Part shown: one piece after another, positions 44,760-56,000 of the stretch
Layout: the number at the start of each line of letters is the position of its first letter
Numbering within the stretch: position 1 is the stretch's first letter
Source: Paralvinella palmiformis
Lineage: Eukaryota > Annelida > Polychaeta > Terebellida > Alvinellidae
NCBI GenBank assembly: GCA_025642065.1
Contig: JAODUP010001064.1
Location: forward strand, 1-64,000
Direction of reading: 5' to 3'
DNA length: 64,000 nt
Notes under the pieces: model-generated
What the model was told of the DNA's origin: nothing
The model's input: the letters and a program-made list of their open reading frames with translations, nothing else
Databases searched by the model: none
Made by a program: the position numbers and the translations under genes

Positions 44760-45520
44760 AAAAGCTATTTATCACACGGAAACACCAGAAGCAGATCTGA
44801 CAGATTACCTAGCGCAGACAGTTCTTAACTACAATGACAACTCGTCCAAACTGGTCGTCACGTCTTCATCAGATTGCACTAGGAGCAACAGCGATGTACA
44901 TAGTATCAGGTACAGTCAAACTAGAGTCGATCTGGATAGATTCGCGTATAGAAAAGGCAAAGACGTCACGCGTTCATCGGAAGATTCCCAGGAATATGGA
45001 AAGTAAAATGGTATCAGCACTATATAAAAGAAGTGACAGTGTGAGAGCAATGTTACAAAAAGAGGGTGAATTAACACTGGAAGTGAAAGACGTACTGACC
45101 AGATTTATTGGCCCAACATATTATCCAAAGGGAATTCACATCAGAAATATTCCTGATCTAGGTTTTGCAAGTAACTATCTGATGACATTTCCTTATCTTC
45201 TACGCTTGGCGTTCTAGAAGAACACAACAAACATGTACAGTTGCAAGGTCGACTAAGGTATCAAGCCAATGTTGTGCAGCAACAGATTGTTGACCCACTG
45301 AAGTATGGTTACTATTAGGATGAGTTAGGTACAATCACGCCTGTCGCTACAAATTTTATTTCTTCACCACAGACTCTGGTCGAGCTAGTCCGATGCTAGT
45401 GCAAAAACCAATTGTTCGGCCCATAGTTGTTCATGCAGAAAGAAATAACTTATATTGCACCGATATATGCTTGTGTGGCACAGGATGCGAAAATGAAGCG
45501 ACAGTGAAGATGACCTGTTA
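44760..45520 (+). pseudogene. decayed cysteine-rich transposon-associated gene (C-terminal part)
   Basis: The open part (44834-45217) includes SALYKRSDSVRAMLQKEGEL and FIGPTYYPKGIHIRNI. After a frameshift and stop near 45215 the homologous reading continues (QLQGRLRYQANVVQQQIVDP, ELGTITPVATNF, TLVELVRC). A terminal Cys-rich block (CSCRK, CTDICLCGTGCENE) near 45430-45505 is reached only through further frame changes. The layout, a helical region then P-x-x-T-x-L-P-like text, ELVRC and a Cys-rich tail, recalls a common invertebrate multicopy gene type that spreads with transposons. It has at least two breaks and is very probably dead. Which element mobilised it is unknown. Confidence 0.55.
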
Positions 45521-45559
45521 GCTGTGTGCTTAAAATTCATTTGGCTTGTTTCTAGCATG

Positions 45560-47540
45560 TCATATGTAAATCATATCTAAGCAGACTCGGGGAAATTGTC
45601 GTGGAAATATGCCTGTGAACCTATGTTGTAAATACAGGGCATTTAATCATACAACTTTTAGCAAGTATCCAAATATAGGTTTTTAAGAGAAACCTTTAGA
45701 ATTGTCATCTCAGGTTGTGGAATAATTTGTTTGGGTGCAATAAGCAAAGAAATATTTTGTGAGGTTTTTAAAATCCACTTATTAAAATTAGCCCATTTAT
45801 AATACTTATAAAATAGGGTATTTATGTATAAAATGTGTTTGGTCATATAAGACAGAACTTGTTTCAATTATGTTTTAGTTTTGACGATGTTGATAACCTT
45901 GGCGATGTCTTACCATAAGTGGCCACCAGCGACCTACTAAAACCGATGGAGAATTTGGCGGCTTGTAGCCATGTTATTTCCAGTCAAATTTAGATAGATG
46001 GCTCGGATTCAGTCCCCCAATCTCTAAATCAGCAAATATTATACGGATTTGGTAGTTCCATTGATCATTATAATTATGATATTGCCGATTTGTCTCTGTT
46101 TCTCTTTGCATTTTTTTAATAAATAATTTTATTTAGGTCAATAAGGCGTTGATTGTTTACACTACCAAAATAATTTAACATGCTCCTATTTGATCAATAT
46201 TCAACTGATCGAAACTGTGTGTTGTGTTTGTTTGCTTGGCTGTGTGCTCATAAAACATTCTGAGAAAAGAGTCTTAGACAACTGTGAATATGACATTAGT
46301 TGGGATTCTGATTAGGGCAATGAATGTCGGCGATGCCCGCTATGTTCACACAACATCCATGCCAGTGTTGTCCACCATGTTGGCGGCGTTCATCGCCTCG
46401 ATGCCGGCGGTCCAACCTAACGAAGGTGACACCCACATCAACTAATATCAAATGGTGTCGTATAATGCTATCTTAGAAAAGGATGTGGAACCTTAGTGAA
46501 GAGTATGGATGACTTGGTTGCAACGGTCTACCCAAATCTTACTCATTACATCAGGAACCAGGAAGAATGTGCGCGATGCTAAATGAATCTATACTAGAGT
46601 ATTAGTACATGTGTATCTTCGTTTGCTTTCTTCGAGGGAGGGCACTAAATCAAACAGGGGAGCTTATTTATTTCAAATCATATTTACACCCGGCCCCTGT
46701 TCGAGCAAAGGCCCTTATTCGCGTGAGTACGGTACCCATTTAAATGAAATTAGCAATTTATTATAACAATTTCCGTGACAACCACATAATATGTGCTATA
46801 TTCTAGGCTATCCGACCATCTTTACAATCTTGTTAAATAGCTAATTGGAGCAGAATTATCCAAATAACATACCTAACTTTTAAAGAAGTGGTTCCTCAAT
46901 GCTTCACGTTGTTACAGCTGCAAGATCCCCCCCCCCTTGTGCCAAGATATATGTCACTAATTTAGTATTACTGGGATACTCACCTGAATTCGAGTACAAC
47001 TTTATATGCATTATAACGGTTATATGCGACAAATACAGGCCCTCGTTTCGTAGAATATGAGTCTTAGGTTGCTTCGTCATTGCCAAACTACACAATCACA
47101 TTAATAAATAACATGTTCACTTGTAAAGTAATATAAATGATTAGGAGAAAGTTCGCACGAATAAGTTCTTATCTGTCGACACGAAAGTGTACACGACGTC
47201 ACAATGGAAAATTGAATTGCATAATTTGTATATTATGTAGAAAATTATCAGCCACATATTTATTTTGCAAAATGTGAAAGCAAAGGCTAAGCAGAGAGAG
47301 TAGGCAAGTTGTTGGATTAAGTGGAATAGATGCAGACAAGCAAAATTGCCTTGTAAAGAAAATCTTTACAACAAAAATAATATTACTAGAGAATTGGTGG
47401 GAAGGCAAAACTGTAATAACTTGAAACTGAATTATAGAAGTTTTCATGTCTGGGCTATCCATCGAAGAATGAAGAAGAAAGATATAATACAAATTTGCAA
47501 TCAAATATAATGAAACAATTTGAGTAAACAAATGCATAGT
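45560..47540. other. no gene seen
   Basis: AT-rich sequence with a GC-rich 100-bp patch at 46320-46430 (ggcggcgttcatcgcc) and a poly-C run at 46928. Nothing recognisable as coding. Confidence 0.5.
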
Positions 47541-47880
47541 GATAGCGCAGTTAGTTAGAGCGTAGGACTCGTAGCTGAACGGTCGCGGGTTGGAGGCTCC
47601 TTGAACTGCAATGCTGTCATGTGGCGACTGGTTCACTCATCCACAAAATGAGTAGCTGACAGGACGCGTAGGCTATGTGTTTGAGTAACGCTTTGCACCT
47701 ATAATGGTAGCATGTGTTGTATGCTCCCTTGGGAGTTGAGCTAGGTGCTGGGTGGAAACAGGTCTGAGTCAAGGATAATAATATTGTAAATAACATTGTA
47801 AAGCGCATTAGAGCGGCTTCTAGCTGAATAGGATGCTATATAAATATCACATATTATTGTTATTATTATTATGTATGTAG
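47541..47880 (+). mobile_element. full-length tRNA-derived SINE with (ATT)n tail
   Basis: The head gatagcgcagttagttagag followed by gcgtaggactcgtagctgaac and cgcgggttggaggctcc has tRNA A-box and B-box spacing. The body ends in gtaaagcgcattagag, then ggatgctatataaat and a tattattgttattattatta tail, a widespread SINE/LINE 3' module. The open frame covering 47199-47636 on the other strand is a shadow of this and neighbouring sequence. Confidence 0.7.
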
Positions 47881-48374
47881 TAAAGGTACTGAAATACAAC
47901 TAAATTGGTTAGTTAATGATTATTTTCTAAACAGAATGGATTAATTAACCACAGTTCTCCACATCTTTAGGGAATAATTCATAGTTCTTAAATATACCAC
48001 CAAAACCTGTAATGAAATGTCATGAACGCCATACGTAGAGGTAGAAGGAATTTGAAAACATTGAACTTCTAAAAGTAGTAAATTACTCTCATATGACAAA
48101 TCCTACCTAACCAACTGCTGAATATTGTTTATCCGAAATTTAAACTTTTCTGTTGTTCTGCAAACTTTAAATTTAATGTTATCTTCATGCAACACACAAT
48201 ACACAATTATAGATAATGGTTAAAATAAATAATTGTTTCAGTTGAAAAAATGAAATTAAACAAATCTTTATTACACTTCGATTCAAGGCTGTGAGAATCT
48301 TATGATTTATAAAAAAAAATTATTTGTTCAGCTGTCGATCATAATACACAAACAAAATAAATCATGATTAAAAC

Positions 48375-48378
48375 TATA

Positions 48379-48414
<36 letters not shown>
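48375..48414. repeat. (AT)n microsatellite
   Basis: AT tract 15 bp before the fold-back element at 48430. Confidence 0.9.
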
Positions 48415-48416
<2 letters not shown>

Positions 48417-48429
48417 AAGCGTTATATAT

Positions 48430-48640
48430 TATACGTTGTAGTAAGTAGTGTATTAGTATCATTTCATGTAACGAAGTAAAACTATTTGTTTTTTTCTGTA
48501 ACTGGACGTAACGAAGTAAGATTTCGACTTAGTTCCACTTTTACTTGTAAAGAAGTAGTTTTATTTGCATTAACACTACTTATTACTTCGATACTTTCCT
48601 TTACTTAGTGATATTTTCGTTACTCATTTAGTCATAACAT
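48430..48640. mobile_element. fold-back element with gtaacgaagta subrepeats
   Basis: Left end gtagtaagtagtgt and right end acactacttattac are inverted. The interior repeats gtaacgaagtaa and its complement. The pattern recalls hAT-type MITE ends, but no target duplication was found. Confidence 0.35.
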
Positions 48641-49324
48641 AGCCTATGATTTAAGGGACAATTGATACACTTGTTGCAAATTATTATCACAAGTTGTCAC
48701 CAACTTGTGTACTTATGTTAAACAAATATATTATAATATGGTGTCGTAATGAAATGAGTTTTGTAAGAACGTTAACATTTGGTATACGTGTTTCAGATAA
48801 TGCTGAGAATCAGATTTTGCTCAAGCTGAATAAGGTCTTTGTTCAGTGAAGTGAAGATAGTACATCTTCACGTCTGTGGACGTAATGAACTTCAGATCGT
48901 AGCACATATCTGTGGAAAAGGTTTTCTTTGTAATGAAATTTAGATAATTATGTAGACATAATTCTTAAAGTGGTTGATGGGATACGTGTTGTGTGTGCCA
49001 TAAGATGTCGTGCTGCCGCAAAACAATATTGGATAATTCATACTCGTAGCTATCAGGTGCAAAATTATACATTCTATTCTTATTCTTTATAATATTGTAT
49101 GATAATCTCATTAAAATGCTGAAAAAGTACATCTTTATTTTCAGTGGTGCTGGAGATACAAAATATTGCAGATGAGTTACAGAGTGACGATGATACCCCC
49201 GAAGAGTTGTAGATAAATTTAAGAAGAATTATAGAGAAATTAAATATTTAGCTATGAATGAATTATTAGTTGAATTTTTTTTTGATTTATGCGTTTTGCG
49301 ATACAATTTGATAAATCTTGCCAA

Positions 49325-49435
49325 ACTTTAACCACTGGTAGCACACCAGTGGTTTGCCACCAGTAGGCCATCATCTTGGCAAAAACCCCAGTGGCCTATT
49401 GATTCTGTACCAGTGAGCCACCTGTGGCACGCTAT
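49325..49435. repeat. cluster of ccagtgg / ccactgg words
   Basis: accactgg, accagtgg, accagtag, cccagtgg, accagtgag and caccagtgg-like words occur six or more times in about 110 bp, on both strands. Confidence 0.4.
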
Positions 49436-49639
49436 CTGGGATATCACTACGGTGCTTAATATGTTAATATGTTCTTCTTGGGATAATTCCCCCCTTTGAA
49501 AGCTCCCAGAGAAAAGCAGACCCGTAGAAAAAGAAGAACATTTTATTTTTGCAACTAAATTGAATAAATTGCCAAAACGTTATTTGTTTTTATTTTATCA
49601 ACAATATTTGTGTAGATTTATCATTACTATGCCGATGTA

Positions 49640-49890
49640 ATAATATTATGAAAATGTTTTAATAACGTTAGCATACGCTGTTTTAACATTACGATAACGT
49701 TTTGAAATGTTTTAGTAACATTTTAAAAAGTCGACAAGAATATGTTACGATAACGTTTTATTTAAACGTTTTCCGAACCAAATCGGAACGTTATAATTAT
49801 TAAAACATTACGATAACGTTTTCAAATAACGTTATAAAATGTCGACAAGAAAACGTTATGATAACGTTTTCTGAACTAAGTCATAACGTA
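49640..49890. repeat. 119-bp tandem repeat rich in aacgtt
   Basis: acattacgataacgttttga at 49686 recurs as acattacgataacgttttca at 49805; gtcgacaagaa follows in both. Many words are near-palindromic around aacgtt. Confidence 0.7.
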
Positions 49891-49899
49891 CTGCATTTT

Positions 49900-52180
49900 C
49901 CGTACTTATTAACAGCAGAAAGGTGTTAACTGTGTTTTATGTCTAAACTGTAGTAGAGCATGGATTATTTGCTACGATGAACGGTTGACTTAGCAATGAG
50001 ACATCTCCAGTTTAGGAGAACGTATGATGAATTATAATTATGCGGGTTCATTCAACGAGCCGTATTACTAACCAAGTCTTCTATCTAGTGATGATCAAAA
50101 CTATCCCAACAACTTGTAATAATGCTCATCTATAACGATTAGGCTTCATATTATTATCACAGCTGATATTTCCCCGGACTTAATTTGATATCCACGATTT
50201 CAGTTTCTTGCCGAACGTATCAGAGGATATATATATATATATATATATATGAACACTTATGTGTCCGTGAATATTTTAATGTAGTAACTAATTATCAGAT
50301 CATCCAATGCTATATCTGTTCGTTTGAAAGAGTAATGGCGTCACATTAAATTTGCCCTAAGTTTATTTTGCCATGTTAATCAGTGATTTTCTGTTAAAGC
50401 AACACGGAAAAATTTATTTGGGCATTTTTTTATGAATACTTATAGTCGCCTCTAGATGGTGTTATAGTTGGTTAATTAACTTATTGGAGGAATTTAAACT
50501 AAACATATAGTTTTATTTGTGCGAATTAAGCCATTGTTGTGTTTGTCAATCTTGTATTGTTTTGTTTCCTAGCGTAAAGAATCTTGGGGTGGAGTCCAGA
50601 GGTGACCTCCATCGGAGTGAACATATCCAGCCATCAGGGACTTCTGGTTACCCACCCCTGGAAAGATTCGCATTAGCTATCCAGATACAGCATTACAAAA
50701 GCACTATCACTCCATTTTATCCAATACGCATTCCCGTGTTGTGTATAACCTAAAACAATATCTGAAATTCATTCTACATAGAGTGCACTTAGTATACGAT
50801 GGCGTACCTTATATTAGCGTATCCTATAGTGACTCAGTAACAGTATTCAGAGGTACACTCTAAGAGCGTGTTGGATATTATATTTGGTAATAACATCTGT
50901 ATTACTAATGTCGTTTTAAATCCGGTTATAGCTAGGTGTACACGAGCCGAACAAATTAACAACCAAGACCGAAACAATAGCAAGATCAATTCGCTTGCCC
51001 CCAAAACCATACACTTACAAAATATGTACCCAAATTTATCCGGTGGACCATCAGAATATTTGTCTTAAAAACTGAATTGGTACGCGAGAGAGAAAGGTTT
51101 GCCTACTATGATCAGAATCGGTTGTTCTAACCTGTTATTGTAATTGTTTTATTTTATCCCCATCGGAAGGCCAATCGCCGTAAATGGGGCGCCTTCAATA
51201 TCTAAAAAGAATAAGTGATCATCGTATAATCACACACGTTTCTCCAGCCGTCTCTATTATTCCTACTTCCCTTCATAAATAGGTACATGGTCAAATAAGG
51301 TGAGCGATAAAAATATATATTACGCCCATGTGCCGTAATTAAACTATGTAGAGTCCATCCTGGGTGCCGGATAGACTATACATCCTGTTTTCATATCAAA
51401 TAAAATTGTCGGGGTGATCTTCATAGAGGAAACTACATGGTCAAAACTGACCCTACAATTGTTTTTCCGCTAATATACCCCCCCCCCAAGTTAAAGATCA
51501 GGGGACTCAATCAATTTTAAACACAGATTCCTGCGAATTGATGTTGGTATTACATGTGGAAAGTCTGTTAAACATACCCATAATTTAACTATTTGGGGGT
51601 CATGATTTCGCCATAAAGGTGCACATGTTAGATTGATCTAAGTATAGATTATTTAAAAATAATCTTTGTTTGTTTTAAGAAGTAGAATAGCCAGTATTGC
51701 TCATACGTGGCTTATATCATTTATCAGAAACTTTATGTATTATTAATCACCCATTATAGATTATAGTATATTGATACCGTTGTGAAATAAACGGATTAAT
51801 AATTATGGTTCTTCTGTGATATTAATTCATAATTACTTCACTATTGTAACGCATTAAAAGTACGTTATGTTGACTTAACAAAATGTAAACACTTTTCGTA
51901 ATAAAAACGTTATGATAACTTGATCATTTCGTTATTATAGGGTAATATTGTTGGTTCGATGATGGGACTAAAGGCATTCTGGTCGGAACAACATAGGAAT
52001 TTGTTATAAACAGGGTCTGAATGTAAGCATAACGTCGTATGAGTGTGAGCAGAGAGAAAGAGGGGGGGGGGGATGGATATCTTAGAGTAACCTTCTCACA
52101 GGTTATATAGGGCGCTATATGAATTTGGCATATTATTGTATGTTATTATTATTATCCTTTAAGCATAGTTTGACTCTCGA
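49900..52180. other. no gene seen; LINE/SINE-like tail near 52090
   Basis: Mostly unique. At 52090-52150 the text ggttatatagggcgctatat ... ttattattattatcc resembles a retroposon 3' end. Poly-G (52062) and poly-C (51480) runs occur. Confidence 0.45.
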
Positions 52181-52185
52181 GAAGG

Positions 52186-52356
52186 TGATGATTGGTGTTT
52201 TGGGGCCACTTGTGTGCACATGGTAGGGTAGGCTAAATGGGCTGAGCGAACTCTAAAGGTAATGAAGTGAAGTCAAAGATGAAACACCCTTCAGATATGC
52301 CCATGCCGAGATTCGCACACGGGTGGTCTGTTGTCCAACACATTACGGAGGCACCC
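52186..52356 (-). mobile_element. SINE family A copy
   Basis: From gatgattggtgttttggggc to acattacggaggcaccc, with the diagnostic gatatgcccatgccgagatt block; the A-box region is partly lost. Confidence 0.7.
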
Positions 52357-52487
52357 TTCATTCTCGAAAACAGTGATATGCTATGATTGTACACAAAGAC
52401 GTCTTTGTATCATACATGAATCAGCAAGCAATTACATCTTTTACGTAACTGTGTACTGGCTATTATAGGCAACCTCTGCATAATTCA

Positions 52488-52562
52488 TTAGAGTCTGAAT
52501 CCAGAAAGGTGAATTTTCCTGCTGAAACGTGGATAATATACGCAACAGTTCTTATAAACACA
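52488..52562. repeat. repeat family C fragment
   Basis: gagtctgaatccagaaaggt then ttcctgctgaaacgtg matches the middle of family C. Confidence 0.4.
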
Positions 52563-52597
52563 GTTAAAGAATGGACAGAGTTACATAGTTTATGCTG

Positions 52598-52603
52598 TTT
52601 ATT
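52598..52603 (-). promoter_or_regulatory. putative polyadenylation signal of the MAO-like gene
   Basis: AATAAA on the minus strand about 260 nt after the stop codon. Position only. Confidence 0.35.
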
Positions 52604-52657
52604 TGATTCAAAGTGTATGACGTGTAACTGCATCATGCGTCTACAAATTTAATTACC

Positions 52658-52658
<1 letters not shown>

Positions 52659-52694
<36 letters not shown>
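52659..52694. repeat. (AT)n microsatellite
   Basis: AT tract followed by (TAGA)-like repeats, between the MAO-like stop codon and its putative polyadenylation signal. Confidence 0.9.
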
Positions 52695-52696
<2 letters not shown>

Positions 52697-52861
52697 TGGA
52701 TAGATATATGGGTAGGTAGATAGATATATATAGATACACTAACAATAATACTAATATGGAAGTTAGCACCATTCTAAATTCGAAAACTAATACTCTCTAT
52801 AAACGTAAACTAAAATTATATTTGTCTTGCAATTCTCACACACGTGACATTTGTGTGGCTT

Positions 52862-53071
52862 CTAAAAAATATTTCTTGTCCACGAAAACGGATTTCTTAA
52901 TCCGAAGCCACGTGTAAGAAGACTGTTAATGGCATGTTTGTCATACTTCCACAAAAACACAGTACCGAGTGTCACTACACAGATAATGCTAGCCGTCTTA
53001 ATCAGGCCACCGACAGACGGCGCATGTCTTACGAAGACTGTAGCCGGAAGCCTTGCCGGATCAGAACTTTC
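52862..53071 (-). CDS. MAO-like terminal exon: C-terminal membrane anchor
   Basis: 69 codons plus TAG after acceptor tatatttacag. [20 protein letters not shown] continues into [11 protein letters not shown], matching the R/HxPSVxGLL linker and tail-anchor helix of MAO that sits in the outer mitochondrial membrane; a longer basic tail ([11 protein letters not shown]) follows. A possible AATAAA signal on this strand is at 52598-52603. Confidence 0.85.
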   Translation of the reverse strand, partial: ESSDPARLPATVFVRHAPSVGGLIKTASIICVVTLGTVFLWKYDKHAINSLLTRGFGLRNPFSWTRNIF

Positions 53072-56000
53072 CTGTAAATATAGCGTGATAGGTATGACTT
53101 TCTGTGCTGTGTGTATATATGTATGCGTACGTCTGTTTATCACACACGCGGACATATACATACTCACACACACACTCGTGCGCGCGCACAGAGACAGTGT
53201 GAGAGATCCCTGTCGACACTGACGGACTATTTAGTATCCAGTCAGAGGTCAAATTCGGTGATGCACCATACCTGTTTAACTTCTATGTGTGCCTGGCTTA
53301 TCACGTCTAACTTGTATAACACCTCTCCAGCCGCTCTCATTCCAGCTGATACGGCACCATCCATGTAACCACACCAATACGTCGCTGTCTCTGATCCAGC
53401 GAACATCACACGGCCATGAGGTGAACGAATCTCACTGGTAAAAGGAAATCAGTTACAAGTGCACCCATTTGTATATATATATATATATATGTTGTTTAGT
53501 TAGTTAGTTTGTAAGTGACACACACACACACACACACACACACTATATATATATATATATATATATATCAACCAAAAACTAACCTGGTGAATTTTGTTAG
53601 CACACCTGGCGCACACACACTGGTAAAACAACCTCCAGTATAGGCTTCTTCCATCCAATTGAACTCCTCGTAATGTATTGGCTGCATTTAAAAATATATA
53701 TCTTTCGTTCGATTTGGTTCAAAGACATATTAAAACAACAAAAGTAATGGCTTAATGCTTACAGGATGACATGAAAAGTATGGAAAATAATGTAATCCGT
53801 GTTTATCGGTGTTGAAGGGTGGACAGTACATGAATTCAGAGGTTTGTGCACTACTATCTTCATGTACGTGGAAAGCAATATAGTAGCGAATCGAACAAAT
53901 CCAGAATTACAAGAATGATATTGTCGATACTGTGGCAGCACAGCCCATATGTACATCCTTTAATATTCATCACAGTTGTGCATCATCTGACTGTAATAAT
54001 GAGAAGATAATAGAAACGGTATGCCAGGTGTTGTGGAGAACAGACAACGCAGTCACTGAAAATGCAATGTAACGAATGCCCGTGTGCATAGCAAGAAAGG
54101 AAGTACCGTACATTCAAAAATAATTTGAATGAACGTAAAAGTAAGGATAAAAGTACATCACACACCTGGAACACCCTATCACCAAAATGTGACCGTCCAG
54201 TGAAATAAGATGATCAAATGATGATGATGATGATAATGAGGATGACGATGATTGGTGTCTTATGGCCGCTTTTGTGCAAATGATAGCCTAAATGAGTCGA
54301 GCGACCTCCTACGGTAATGAAACGAAGTCAGAGATGAAACACCCTTCAGATATGCCCACGCCGAGATTCGAACTCAGGTGGTAGTGATATGTGGTCCAAC
54401 GCAATATCGACTAGACCACGGAGGCGGCCTAAGATGATCGAATGAAATACCCCAGAACTCTGAAAGATCTGCTGCATAATGTACTATCAACTGTATTGTC
54501 GGATCGCTTTTGAACTAATATTCTTTTTCATATTGATTTTATTGTGCTGAAGCATTAATGCATTTGTTGTCAACCGTTAAGGTTATCTGTTATGCACAGT
54601 AAATATTTTTACAAATTAAAGGAACAGTTCACTCATTTTTGTGTGACCATATCTGTATAAGGCCAGCAAATTTTAAATAAAAGAGGACCTTTCCTTTACT
54701 AAATGGCATCATGTATAATTGACGGTAGACAATGAGTCTATTGGGTGAAACCAAAAAAATCAGCACATTTAAGGAATACATTAGTAATGTCTAGTTTTTA
54801 CAATAGGTAATTTAGACCAGACATTGCCTTCATCAATGGCATATCTAATAGCAAGGAGTTCACAAAATACTCAAAATATACTGATACTAATTTTTTAAAT
54901 TAGGTTTGTTTGCATGGATTCAACAAATTGGTGAGCAAGTCTTTGAAGTGTGCCCATAATAGTTGCATTTTATTAAAAAGCTAAATTATGGATTCGCAAA
55001 ATGTTCAGAAGGGATGATTTTGAAATGTCTGTTCAACCAGTAATGTCACCATTAGCAATGGACAATACTGAAATAATACCACAAACCTTCAATGCTTCTG
55101 TAGAGTCAAAGTACTTGGAATAACACTCAAGTGTACGGCGTTCTCTCTCCTCTTTAGTCATTCTGTTAGCAGTATGAGCCATGCTGGCCATAATGAATCT
55201 GCACAGAACAGAAATAATAAAAGATTTATATTTCACCTTAAATTTGTTATTAATTAAGCTATTCATTTTTAGTACATTATTTACAAATTAAACGATTTAC
55301 AAAACAAGTACGTTAGTCATTTCATCACTGTGGTAAGAGACAAGGTAAGGTTAAGCAAATGATTCAAAGGTAAATTAATATTAGGTACACAATACTGTAA
55401 AATACTTTTTTTAAATCACCCCAAAACTAAGTTTTTCTCTTGAAATTTGTATAAAGTAATGCATAAATATTATGGTGTCACGGTAGATTTTAATTATCCA
55501 GTTCAAGACAGTGTGTCATAGGCACATTTCTTAAAGTTTCTTGTTTTCTCACTCACTTAACGTTAGCAAGAATCAGTTAAAAGAAATATATTCCAGGAAT
55601 AGTCCTTTACATTCTCCCTGGGTGATAATTTAAATAATATTATAATTCTATTTTTTATGATCTAAACTAAAAACACTCAATGCTCATCATATTCATTGTC
55701 CAGCAATCTGATGTTCAAGGATGCATAAGTGTTCCAGCTTACCATACAAAATTAGCAGTTTTAACTCTCCAAATGCATGTTTGAAAAATAACATATCTGT
55801 AAACATTCAAGCCATAGTTAAATGCAATGAATGTGTCTAATATTGTGTCAGTAATGAGGATATTCCACTTGGGCAAAGTACCATATATGACCTATATATA
55901 ACAAGGTAATTCATAGAAAACATTCCATTTCTTCTTAAAAGAGCTGGCATCTGTTACTTAGCTAAAATCTAACAGGAAATTAAAAATGTACAGGAATTAT

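Noticed and set aside
46320..46430. GC-rich segment with ggcggcg words as a possible exon
   Set aside because: Too short, no splice sites or family motif; probably a diverged simple repeat.
47541..47620. Possible functional tRNA gene
   Set aside because: The tRNA-like head continues into a SINE body and tail with no 3' acceptor stem or terminator.
47199..47636. 145-codon minus-strand open frame
   Set aside because: Its N-terminal part is the reverse of a tRNA-derived SINE head and the remainder has no recognisable domain.
54605..54650. piggyBac-like end (ttaaaggaacagttcactc)
   Set aside because: No matching inverted end was found in the following 2 kb, so a transposon cannot be supported.
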